From: Epiperipatus broadwayi
Lineage: Eukaryota; Onychophora; Udeonychophora; Euonychophora; Peripatidae
Length of the DNA stretch: 64,000 nt
Direction: 5' to 3'
Assembly: GCA_028023455.1 (NCBI GenBank)
Contig: JAQFVV010000281.1
Location: forward strand, 744,001 to 808,000
Part shown: one piece after another, positions 49,690 through 61,062 of the stretch
How the letters are laid out: the number at the start of each line of letters is the position of its first letter
Numbering within the stretch: position 1 is the first letter of the stretch
Notes under the pieces: model-generated
What the model was told of the DNA's origin: nothing
Databases searched by the model: none
The model's input: only the letters and a program-made list of their open reading frames with translations
Position numbers and translations under genes: made by a program

Positions 49690-49856
49690 CGAGGAACTTT
49701 TCCATGAGGCCCCTTCTAGTTTAATGTACTACTTTTAATACTCGTCCTAATACCTTTTGTATGAGATGGTTTAATTCCACTAACAGAAGGTTGATGTCCA
49801 TCTTGGGTCTTATTAATTAGACCAGGTTGACCACTAACTCTGTGATAAAAATTTGG

Positions 49857-50946
49857 TCATTTATGACTATGACTCCTACTCTGGTATCTTTTATCACGAT
49901 AAGGACTTCTTATGGGCACAACATTGACATTAGCAATTGAACAATTATGAGAAGCTCTAGTATCCTTCCCAACTCTATATCTGGTTTCTGTATCATATTC
50001 ACTTGACTCTAGTGCATCTAGAATCTCCAATACCTCATCAATTGTATATTTGTCTGCAGCAATCAAAACGTGTTCAATCTGTGGAGGTAAGTTACATCTT
50101 AAGATCCTGACTATATGATGCTCAGATAATGGAAAGGTGGTTAAAGTTTTAAGTTTGACTGCCTGACCACGAAAAAATTGGGTATAGCTACCTTTATTAG
50201 CATTTTACTTTTCCTGAGTGATTTGATAACGCATGTTATCCTGACAATCTTCACCCCAGAAACTTGACATTATTAACTGTTTAAAGTCTTCATATGTTTG
50301 AGGACAATCAAACAGAGACTGCCACCAATCCTTTGCAGCAGCATAAAGATGATTTCTGGAGATAGCAAGTTTTTCTCTTTCTGAGAATGCACACAAAGTA
50401 AACAATTCCTCCAGATTTTGAAGAAATTCTAGAGGGTTTTCCAAATACTCCCCCTTAAATGGCTTAATGTTTAAAAATTTAAGAGCTGTAGATCCAACCA
50501 TAGGCATATCTGTGTTCTTGATATCATTGCCCACAGAATCAATTCCTAATAATTTTTGGAAAATTGGAGTTGGGCTGGGACCAGTAAAATTACCATCTGA
50601 TCCAACTACTTCTTTAACAGAGGTCTCTGTTCCATCCACATAGAACTTGGTGCTTTGACCAATGAAATTACAATTTTTCTCTTGAGCCTTTTGAATTTCC
50701 AGTATTTTTAACTGAATGTTTTCAATCTTGGCCTCTAGTTTCTGTTCTTCTTTAAACTCATTTGACCACTCTTGGCATTTATCCCTCACTTCCTTCAACT
50801 ATTTCTGCATCATCTCTAAATCCCCACTAAATTAAGCATTAGCTTTTTTCAATTCATTAGTCTCTATTTTAGACCTGTTTATAGTTTCCTCCAAAACCTT
50901 TGTAATCTTCCCTAATTCTGCTTTGCTCTCTGTCGCAGATTCACTC
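49857..50946 (-). pseudogene. gag: Gypsy-B gag
   Basis: It begins at about 50946 ('MSESATESKAEL'). The N-terminal helical region is interrupted by two stops (about 50800-50840). The open frame 50798-50205 holds a coiled-coil part, then a capsid-like domain with 'LEFLQNLEELFTLCAFSERE', 'AAAKDWWQSLFDCPQTYEDF' and 'SSFWGEDCQDNMRYQI'. After one in-frame stop near 50205 it continues in the same frame ('FRGQAVKLKTLTTFPLSE') to 49857, ending in a basic Arg/Ser/Tyr/His-rich tail ('RDKRYQSRSHSHK') with no CCHC knuckle. The basic tail may replace the knuckle in RNA binding (inference). Confidence 0.78.
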
Positions 50947-50951
50947 ATGGA

Positions 50952-51589
50952 TTAAAATATGCCTTTTTCATAAGTTGAGTGATTCTCATTAATATTTTGA
51001 AGTTTAACTTCTATTTCAGTTTTAATTTTATTAAATTGGTCAGATTGAACCTCCACTTTTTGAACCTTATAGTTCATTTTACTAACTATTTGTGCCAACT
51101 GATTTCTTGAGTCTACCATTCCTATTTCAAGCACATTCAGTTTAGTGTCCATCTTCTCATCATGGATTATAAACTTCTTTCCAATTTCTTCTATTTGAAC
51201 TTCCAACTTCTTTTTATAATCTAGGAGGCTAGTTTTAATTTCTTCTAACTTAATATCTGACTCATCTTTAGCTGCCTTACAACTATTTTTCAATGACTGA
51301 TACTTCTGATTAAATTCTTCCACTGTTCTTACCCTAGCAGCTTCTATTTTCTCTTTTACAAACTCCTGAACTTCAGCCATTTTATCTCCTAAACCAGCAA
51401 CTTTATTCTCAAAACTATCTAATTTTTCAGACATCTCTCTTTGGGAATGAGATTGTTTATTCAATTTTTCACACATCTCTTTAATTCCAATCTCTATACG
51501 TTCAAACATCAACATTACCATTGTTGGAGATCAAGATTAGAAACTCCTTGGGTTCTCTCAGGATCATTAATTTCTTCAGAATCACTCAT
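50952..51589 (-). CDS. Extra coiled-coil ORF upstream of gag in Gypsy-B
   Basis: A 189-residue frame (51521-50952) that is almost entirely heptad-like: 'IGIKEMCEKLNKQSHSQREM', 'EKIEAARVRTVEEFNQ', 'LLDYKKKLEVQIEEIGKKF'. Translation may begin further upstream at an ATG at 51587-51589 ('MSDSEEINDPERTQ'), which is closed by a stop just at the 51521 ATG, so a frame break separates the two. The frame ends a few bases before the putative gag ATG. It may be a separate pre-gag protein or the N-terminal extension of Gag. No motif identifies its function. Confidence 0.6.
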
Positions 51590-52489
51590 TTTGAGTATTT
51601 TGTAAACAACTATTTCAATATTTTCTAAAACAAAACTTTCACTTTCTTAAAAATATATATGTTTTAATAACAATAATTAATTAAAATCTGTCCAAGCCAA
51701 CCAACCACTAAATCATCACCACCAATAATCTATCTCAGATGGTATATATCACATTCACACTAAAATAATCTAAACCCCCAGTATAATTATTTGCAGTATC
51801 ATGGCAACTACTTTATAAATCCTTGATAATTTCAACTTTTCCCAATTCAATCATAAATATGTGTATATCTTGGAATATTATTGCTATTGTCATCAAAAAT
51901 CATATTATATAAGTAATTTGGAGAAAAATATATATCAATAAAACATACAATATTTCATCACAATTATCGAGCATCTGTTACATGATAATATTCTTGTAGT
52001 ATGAGGAAATTAAAATTGTAATCAACAATCATTAATTAATCTAGCTCGCACATTACCATATTGTACTCTGCAACTATCAATTAATCAAGTTGCATGTTTA
52101 TAAAGTGCCAAAAACTGTAATTGCCCAATCACATGACTGTATAATCTCACTAAACATATTATGCTGACCACATTGTAGCACCAAGAGCTCAGCTGTAACC
52201 ATCAACATTAATCAAGCCTAATACCTTCATGTCAGAGAACTACTATAATCAGACCCACCTTACTATAACCTAATAGACTGAAGAGACGTACTGATGCCTA
52301 CCACATTGGTGCCAAGAACTGTAATAGAATTCTTTGTAACCAATGGCTTTAATCATTGGGCAGCCAAGAACTGTACCCATCAATCTAACTGAATGCTTCA
52401 ATCATTGTGGTGCCAAGAACTATAACCAAAAGCATATCATGCCATCTATATTATGCACCAAAGACTATAACTGAAATATAGAGCAAATT
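51590..52489 (-). other. Gypsy-B 5' leader with diverged tandem motif
   Basis: Noncoding between the 5' LTR and the first ORF. From about 52100 to 52475 a motif near GTGCCAAGAACTGTAACC recurs at about 52106, 52177, 52309, 52362, 52409 and 52455, roughly every 45-135 bp. No canonical primer-binding site starts immediately inside the LTR. Confidence 0.55.
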
Positions 52490-55400
52490 ACAACAAACAA
52501 AACTAATATAATATAAAATTGTTATGATTTAATCTGGTCGCAGCCAGGGTATACTGTGAAAACCTATCATAGTAGTATGTGAAAATACATTAGACAAATT
52601 ATAAGTACGTAATTATTATCCTTCAAACCTTAATTTGCGATTTTTCATTGCATGAGACCTTATGGCCGACCACGGACAAGTACGTATAATTTGTGGAATT
52701 ACTAAAGATTATGAATTTTAAAATTACATATTTAATTTTTAATACAAATGCTAATCTAGGTAAGAGCTTTGCAATAATAAATAAACATGGAATACTTGGG
52801 TTCTTTTCTATAATTTAATAAATATCAATGAGACTCTTGTTATACTGATGAATGACAATTAAAACATTAAGTAAATACATTTTATCATGTCATTATCTGG
52901 TAAATCTGTTTATAAGTTTATAAAATCAATCAATTTTGTATCATGTACTCGAATCAACTACGCAAAGCTAAAATGATGGAAAAGGTAAATGGGATTTTAT
53001 TGTACCTTACACATCATAAACTACCAAGGACAAAAAGCATTCAAATGTTTTTCTCAAAATATTACTGAACTCTTATATCATGCTGACAACAGTATGTACT
53101 TCAATGTATGCTCTATTCAAGATATAGGATTTCTGATTTTATGAATGACAAATAGCAATGGCACAGTAAGTTTAATTATAAATCAATATTTATTTACAAT
53201 TTTGTGACTAATAAGTAATTAATGTTTAATGTAATAACTAAATACATAAATAAACAAATAAAATAAAGAAATAAATTATCATTCCATTGGATTCCTTCAA
53301 TAACATATCATAGGCACAGTTTTATAAAGCCTAATCATACATTATATTACAATTTGATATAATTGATGTCTTGAGGAAATTATACTAAAATTCAACATCA
53401 AATCATGAACTATCCAATGTGTCAGTTCCAGAACCAATAAACCTATACTGTAGACCTATAATAATGTAATAAATAATATATTTGTAGGATTTAGCTATAA
53501 TGCTAATGCTAAATCAAAATGAAAATTTAAACTTCAATTCAGATAAAATATTAATTAGCAAACAGTTAATTATTATGAGGGTAACTTACATAGGATGTCT
53601 TACTACACTTCATGATTCAACTTATAAATTATACTTATAAATGGAAGAACATGATTTTAGCACAATAATACAAATACTTTGCCCAAACTTACATTTATGA
53701 AGTAAAATGATATTCCTCTGGATACATTCATCTACACATAGGAATCATACTACACTGAGTGCCCTGTGAGTTTATATACCACCATAAAGCAACAAATATA
53801 ATTACACAATTCCACGGATTCACCACCAGTGCAGGAAAAAGTGTAAAAATAAAGTGGCAAATAATTAATCTGCGGATTAACCACCAGCACAGATTAATGC
53901 CATTTAACATGGTAAAGCAATATTAATATTTACTTCATATTTAAAGTGCAAAAATCATTCTCCTCAGTTATATTGACAATTCAGAAAAACACTAGCATTT
54001 CAGTAGATGTGGGTTCATACATAATGAAAAGTGTTTTATGATAAGGACAACTAATATACCGAATTATCTTGAGTAAAAGATAAACATAATAACAATGTAA
54101 TATAGGTGACATGAGTATAAGAATAGAACTCTGGAAAGACTCACAAGACACTTCATGAGAGATTGACACATATAAATTCATTAGTAATTCTCAAGTTTTC
54201 TCACAAGCGCTATCTCTTGAATATACATTTTATTCAATCCCATTAATTTAATTTAAACCTAGTAAAATATATCTCATGAACTTCACATATAAGTTCATAT
54301 AATTATAAAATTAAAATTCATTCATTCTTACTCACATAAATAAATTAAATTATACAGCCTTTTATAATAATAAATATGATCCGTGAAATCAATGTAAAAT
54401 GTCTTGAACAATAAATACACAAATTAATAATTCTAAATTATAGCCGAATTCCATAGATGTAATTATATCCATTTGTTTTAGTTATTATGAGCAATTTAAA
54501 TTGATGATTTAACATGGCTCAATGAATATAAAACAATTCCAAAAACATGACACGCAGAGTTTAAATGAAAATGTTGTTCATAAGTTATTAAATTCTACAT
54601 TTCTATATAAAACTGTTCCAAGTTTATAACATCAAGGCTAATGTTTATTTATCAACATTTAAGTTTAGGAATAATAACCAGAGCAAATAATTTAATAATT
54701 CCAAATTGACAATAAAAATCAGAAAGTAGTTTTAGTTAATTATTTGAAGAATGTTTCCATTATTCAATTAGTTAATAAATTAAATAGCAAATACATTACT
54801 AGCAGTATATATTTAAATAAATTAATCAATGCTATATTATTTTAAATTATAAACAGAAATATTAAACCATGTTAATCACTTTAACATTTAACTTTGATTT
54901 TAAATCTCTTCTTTTTTAAAAAGAAAGTTTTCATATCGAAAAAACTTCGGTAATTAAAACATTTATTTAGTGTTGTCAAATTGTAGAATAATGAAATATT
55001 CCAAACATACCGAATTTCTGTGATTAATTCTGCTTTTAACTTTGAGAGTTCCGACATATTTTTAAATGTAAATATTGAAAAAATTATTAGCGATTTTGAT
55101 CCACTTGGCTAGGTGACTTGAACAGATTTTTAAATTTAGCACTTCATTCTATTATTAAATACCACCATTTTATGTTTACATTTGTGGAAAACTTTTTAGT
55201 AAATCCGTTTACTTATTAACTATTTTTAAAAAATAAGCTTATCATATTTTGCATACATTTTATTCTTACACCATTTTTTTTTCCTTTTTTTTCATCAGAC
55301 AAGAATGCTATCATAATTGCGCTCTTTTTTATTTTACACTGAAACACATACGTGGTTACTATATTTTTATCTAATAATTAAAAATTAGTTAAACAAATGG

Positions 55401-55748
55401 TTTTTTAATTCAATGAAAATAATTTCTAAGACAATTTTAAACAAATAATAATTATTATTATTTTCAATCATATTTTACTAAACTTAATGTGTACTGTCAA
55501 TTTATTAAAAGTTAAACATGTTTTGATACAAATCAGTGGATGGAAAGAAGCAATTTAAATACATTAAAATAACACAGACAATAAGTAAGGCAAAATATTA
55601 CTTATTCTCTTAAATAAATTATTTTGAATGCAATAAAATAATCTGTTCAAAATAGAAACCAAGCCAATCAAATCACCAAGAGAAAAAAAAGAAATTTTTA
55701 TACCAGTTATATCAATGTTTATATTTTATACTAAAATATAAGGTTACA
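52490..55748 (-). repeat. Gypsy-B 5' LTR (uninterrupted), 3.26 kb
   Basis: A direct repeat of the split LTR at 35.4-46.4 kb. It ends GGTTACA at 55748, followed by a TA run. It preserves the empty site of the nested insertion (55603-55620). An LTR above 3 kb is long for Ty3/Gypsy. The short open frames inside (for example 53728-54181) are paired with similar ones in the other LTR and look like chance frames. Confidence 0.92.
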
Positions 55749-57499
55749 ATATATATATATTAACAGTCACTGAAATGAGCCTTAAACGTTTATTAACGTA
55801 TCTGCACTAAACGGGCGCCATCTAGGCATTTGAACCTAGAAAATTTTTTATAGTAGGCAGATACATAAGTAAAGATTCAAAAAAATTTTTTTATATATAT
55901 TATTCTGACTGTTTGACCAAGGTCACTAGCTCATAGAGTAGTAGAGATTTTAAACATTTATAAGTTTCAATAGATTTAGATTCTCAAAATATATTAATAT
56001 TTAAAACAATAAAATAAAAGAAGCCACTGCCAGTAATTAACATACAAATAGATTTTATTAATGCACATTTAAAATTGAGGAATAAATTTATTTTAACATT
56101 AATAATTTCTTTTAATTTTAAATTCAAATTACTATTTAAATAGACCTCACAGATGGATATTTAAATTATATTTTACTTTAGCATGTTGAGTATAGTCTAC
56201 ATAGATTTTTTTCCACTTAAAAACTTATCAAAACATTCATTCAATCTGAGACTAAAAGTTCGTAGTCAACCCAATGTCAGCTTCCAGATATATATTTGCA
56301 ACCAATGTAATATGAACGTCTATATATCTCTCCACCAGCACGGACACAACTACTAAACAAATAGCCTGAAATTAAAATCCCTTAAATTAAACATAAACGA
56401 ATTTAAACATAGTTATTAATCTTTATCCATGCAGCTATCTACACCCAACTTTAATTTAATACATTTTATTTAACAGATAGAAATAAATAACCTAGTTAAA
56501 TACAGACATAAATAATTAAATTAAAAAAAATGGAAATGATTGAAATAGCAAACGTATATAAAAACAAATATTTATAATTAATTTAGAGTTCTTTTCTTAT
56601 TCAGATAAGAGTACATTCATTTATATTACTTTTTTTTGATTGATTACTTATTGACGTAATACGGTAATTATTTAAAAGAAAGTTCAATTGGTAAAAGTAT
56701 ATACTTTACGGATTCTGCAGATTTTGAGATCCATCTTCGTGATAACTTATGTAGATTGTTTGTTCTTCCTTTTTAAAAACGAAGCTGCTACTTACCATTC
56801 CTTTTTGGTCTTTAACTGTCATAGGGAGGTCTCAGCTGATTGTCCAGAAAATTAAATTTATTTGCAGACTTCCACATCATGAAAATCTGCAATATAGCTA
56901 GTTATAATGACATATTCATAGTCAGCTCTCAGATAACAATTATAATAATCCTTTGGCTATTATATTTTTCTTAGCCTCTTATCATTAGATCTTGGGATTC
57001 AACCAGCAAGACATCACTAATCCTTTCATGTTTCAGTTATGGTCTGTGCTGTCATTTTCATGCTTCCATTGGTCATTTAATTTCTTTGTATTCTCTTATC
57101 TGACCATTTAATTTATTTTAAATGCCTCACAAACTAGTTTGCTTTTGAACAATCATTTAATTAATAATACAATCATTTCCATTTTCTAAGATTATAGAAA
57201 TCAACCTTATTTCTATTTTCAAAAATATCAAATCTTTATAACTTTACTTTTTTACAAAAAAATTACTTTCAAATATTTTTATTTTTAGAATAGTTTTTAA
57301 AGTTTTCCATCATGTGATCTATATATACGTTAAACAGTTTTTAAATTTCAGTTTTTAAGTTAAGTTTTTTTCTTTTTAATAAATCAATTTTTATTTATGA
57401 TCCTTTTTATTTTAATTTTAAAATAATGTGACGGCGTATTATATTCCGTTACAATATATATATATAGTTTTAAATTATTTAAATAACTTTATTTTATAG
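55749..57499. other. AT-rich flank right of Gypsy-B
   Basis: No gene supported. CCTAGATGGCGCCC lies on the minus strand near 55809-55822, in a small GC-richer island. The last part, from about 57440, could be intron leading into the putative exon at 57500. Confidence 0.4.
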
Positions 57500-57907
57500 A
57501 TTGGAAAAATGATACTACTCAAATATATGCAACACATTTTGCACCTTATCCACTAATAAAGAATCGGCCTTTTTGCATTAGCCCTATATTCAGTTTAATG
57601 CCTCGTCATTATATATCTCATCTTAGCTTTGTAAATGACTTAGGAAGTAATTATACTAGCAGTTCAAGATATAAAACAGTTTATAATTATACACGCGTAA
57701 ATTATTCATCGCCTTCACATGTTAATGAATTTCGGCATGACCTCTTAGGGGAAATAATCATGACATATGATAATTTGTATAATGTTTGTTTTTCAACTAT
57801 TGATCCTATTGCTTCAAATACTTCTTGGTACTGGGTGATGAAATCTAAAAGTTTTGATGGTAAAAGCGAATCAAAAGATATATGGTTCCCAGTAAATTTA
57901 TCACCAG
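57500..57907 (+). CDS. Putative internal exon of an unidentified host gene, extracellular-type protein
   Basis: The exon is bounded by a 3' splice-site-like TTTTATAG (AG at 57498-57499) and a consensus 5' splice site CAG|GTAAGT (57908 onward). The frame is open throughout: the first two bases complete a split codon, 135 codons follow from 57502, and one base is left over, so the exon is 408 bp with symmetric phase 1-1. The peptide ('WKNDTTQIYATHF' ... 'DIWFPVNLSPG') has five N-glycosylation sequons (NDT, NYT, NYT, NYS, NTS) and two Cys, suggesting a secreted or extracellular domain. No transposon motif is seen. I do not recognise the family, and no neighbouring exon was found in the window. 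Confidence 0.55.
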
Positions 57908-60900
57908 GTAAGTTTTTTTTTTAGTTAGTGTTAAAATTGTATTCACTTAATAATTTAGCATGCATTGCAATATTAAACAATATTGTTGCTTAAATATTAT
58001 TATTACATGTGTGTGTAAGAATTGGTGGATGTATCTTTCATGTAAAACGTTGTTATCATATATATATATATTGTAATGGATGTTTAAGACACCATTACAA
58101 AAATTATAGTTTTATAAGGGTGAAGAAAATAAAATAAATTTTTATATAAGGTTTCGTTTGTAAAATTTGATTAAAAGTGTTTTTTAATGCTTGTACAAAT
58201 ATATATGTATGTGCGTGGGAATTATATTTTAATACCACAGTTATATTTGGTTTTTAATTTTAATTTTGAAAAAAAAAAAAGAAAACTAAGATTTTTTTTT
58301 TGTTAAATTTATGTAAAAGTAAAGTGTACAAATAGATTGCTTTTCAGATTTGGGGATTTAGATTGATAAGGCTAATTAAAAAGAAAGAAAACAAAAAGAA
58401 AAGAATTTTTTATTAGTTAATTCCTAGATCTGTAAAGGGCAATTTATCTCGTTAATTAGATAACTATTCTTATCTAGATCGAGAATTTTTAAATTTTAAT
58501 TAAAAAGAAAAAGTTTGGTAATTGGTTTAAGAGATATGATTCAGATATAACAGGCTGGATCAGGCCATTGGATTATCTTTGACTAGCTTTCAATACTTGC
58601 ATCAGCTAGTATACTTGCACCAGCACAAAGAGACAGACACCAACTCTGACAGGAGAACTGCACGATTCCTGCCAAAATACTTGGAAAGAATGATTCCTGC
58701 ATATTCTGAAAGCTGATCCAGTAATTATTCTACCTAGAATGAACATTAAACCTACAGCAAGAATATTTTCTTTACCATGATGTGCTAAGCTTCTCATCAG
58801 GACAGGTTCGGACATCCTGTGTCTCCATTAACTGCCTACAATGTCATAAGAACCGGCTCCAAAGTAACCACTAACCAACTGACCCAAGCCTACCGTCAGT
58901 GAATCCAGATCAACGGACTAACCTAAGAAGTCTAGTGCACTACCATTGAAATAAATTATTAAGGTACCTTACATTTTTGCAATTTAAATAATGTTATCTT
59001 ATAATTGTTCCTTTTTAAATATAAATGTTTTTTTAAGTTATATCTTATGTAATTCGATTTCTTTGTGCTTGATTTTTTTTTTTTTTTTTTTTTAAGGAGT
59101 GCTAGTTTCAAACCTATTACTGTCTATCCTATTTAAGTCTTAGTAAGTAAAATAGTAGTTTATTTATAATCTCACATTCTTTTTTTATAGAAAGCAGTCT
59201 GGATATTATAGATTATTTTAATTGACTTCTGGCTCGTGACCCATTTTATTATTAGTTCTCCTTATGTCGTGAAAGTTTATTATAATAGTTCTTAGTTTTA
59301 TTTCGTCAAGCTTCCAATTCGTTAATTAGGGGCACGTACGATCGTTTTAACCCTCTCAATAGGTAGATCATGAGCTCCTAGCCTGTCTCACTCAGAGGGA
59401 GGTCAATCGATTGAAAGTAATAACTTTCAACACTCTTTTTATTATTATTAATGTTTTGGAAGCTACTTTCGCATTTCTTCGGTTTTGACATAAGCTTACA
59501 TAAATCTCAAATATGGAGATTCAGCCTTTTCTAACTATGGGTTGAAACTAACCTCCCTTTTCTTACGTGACATCACGGAATACTTACTAATACTTCTGCT
59601 ACTGTCAGTATTTTGCACTCTTTCACGCACAGAAAATCGCTTTCAAAGCCATATAAAATATTTAAATTTAATTTTGACATATGTTCGTGTAGTACATATT
59701 TTAAGTGTGCTTTAAAGATTATTATTTAGATTTATGTTTATTTAATCATACTTTTAATAAAATTATTTATTTATTCATCTACTTGGTTGATTTTTTTTTC
59801 TGTTGCTACCTTTCAAACTCACTGAACAAAACATAGATCTCATTTGCTTGATTGAGCTAGTCTGGCACATTCAATTTGTATATCCTGTAACCCCTTGAAA
59901 ATAAATGTCTAGTTCCAAATTTCGAACTAATGGCGCCCTGGTGGTCAGTATATGCGAGTCTAAAGATTTTCTCCAGTATAATATATATATTGTAAGGATC
60001 GCTATAATTCTCATTCCTATTCTTACCATTAAATGCATTTGAACATAAATATATACATGGATGTGTTGATTTATAAAAGTTAATACATCTATTGAACAGT
60101 TCGAATTGATGATATATAATGCTATGAATAAAAATTATATTGTAGTTTAATAAACTGGAAATGCTTGAAACAAAATCATAAATTTTGTTATTAAATTTAA
60201 TTTTATTAATATTTTAAAATAACAAATTTGACAGAACAATTAAGAAAGTTTTATAAAGAATAGGGGTAAAAAAACGATTTTATAATGTAGTGTTGTAATG
60301 CTAAGGGGAGTTGAAATCTTTATAGAATGTATGGAGTGACCATGACAACAACAAACAACTATTTTTTTTTCTAATGGCTGGAAAAATTAAAAACATATAG
60401 AGAAAGTTATATGCAAGATTTTTTTTAATATTCATTAATGACAGCAATTCTGACAATTTGACTATCGTATTTTGGTAAAATGTTTTCAGCATTTTAAAGA
60501 AAAAACAAAGATGCATGGAACTGTAAGTTTTTTTTGATTTGATCTATATATGTAAAAAAAAAACTGAAATGAAGGAATATCACTATACATCCATTGGGAT
60601 TGAACTTTTATATAAACTATGAAAATTAAAAAAAATAAACAAATTATAACCGGTTGATTAAAGCATAATAGGAACCAAGATTTTTTTATTTTATTGATAA
60701 TTATATTGAAGTATTTGCTATAAAAAATATGTAATAAAATACTCATTCACATAATCAAGCATTTGATAATTCTAGAACTGTTGGAAGTTTTAAATTTAAT
60801 AACGTTTAACATCAAAAGAAAAAAAATTGACTTTAATCATGTTTTGTTTATCATAGCTAAAATGTTTCTAGTGCTGATATAAGGAAAGAATTTTATGTAT

Positions 60901-61026
60901 ATATATATATATACTAATGGAAAAAATGATGCAGATGTGCTATAAGTCATTTTGAAAGGTCAAGGCAACTCAGATGGGTTTTGAAGAGGGCGAGGAACAC
61001 GATCCATAGGTGTGAATTCTCAACAT

Positions 61027-61062
<36 letters not shown>

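Larger units (their letters stand above)
35447..55748 (-). mobile_element. Gypsy-B: Ty3/Gypsy element with about 3.26-kb LTRs, interrupted by a nested element
   Basis: Long direct repeats at 35447-46445 (split at 38574-46314) and 52490-55748 bound a minus-strand gag-pol. Both repeats end with GGTTACA on the + strand; at the left copy this is followed by the complement of a polypurine tract (GTTTACACCCCTCTA, 46446-46460), which fixes that boundary. Without the nested insertion the element is about 12.6 kb. The left limits (ACAACAAACAAAAC) are where the repeats stop matching; no TG/CA is present there and no target duplication is evident. Gag-pol is frameshifted and the integrase is partly deleted, so the copy is dead. 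Confidence 0.88.
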
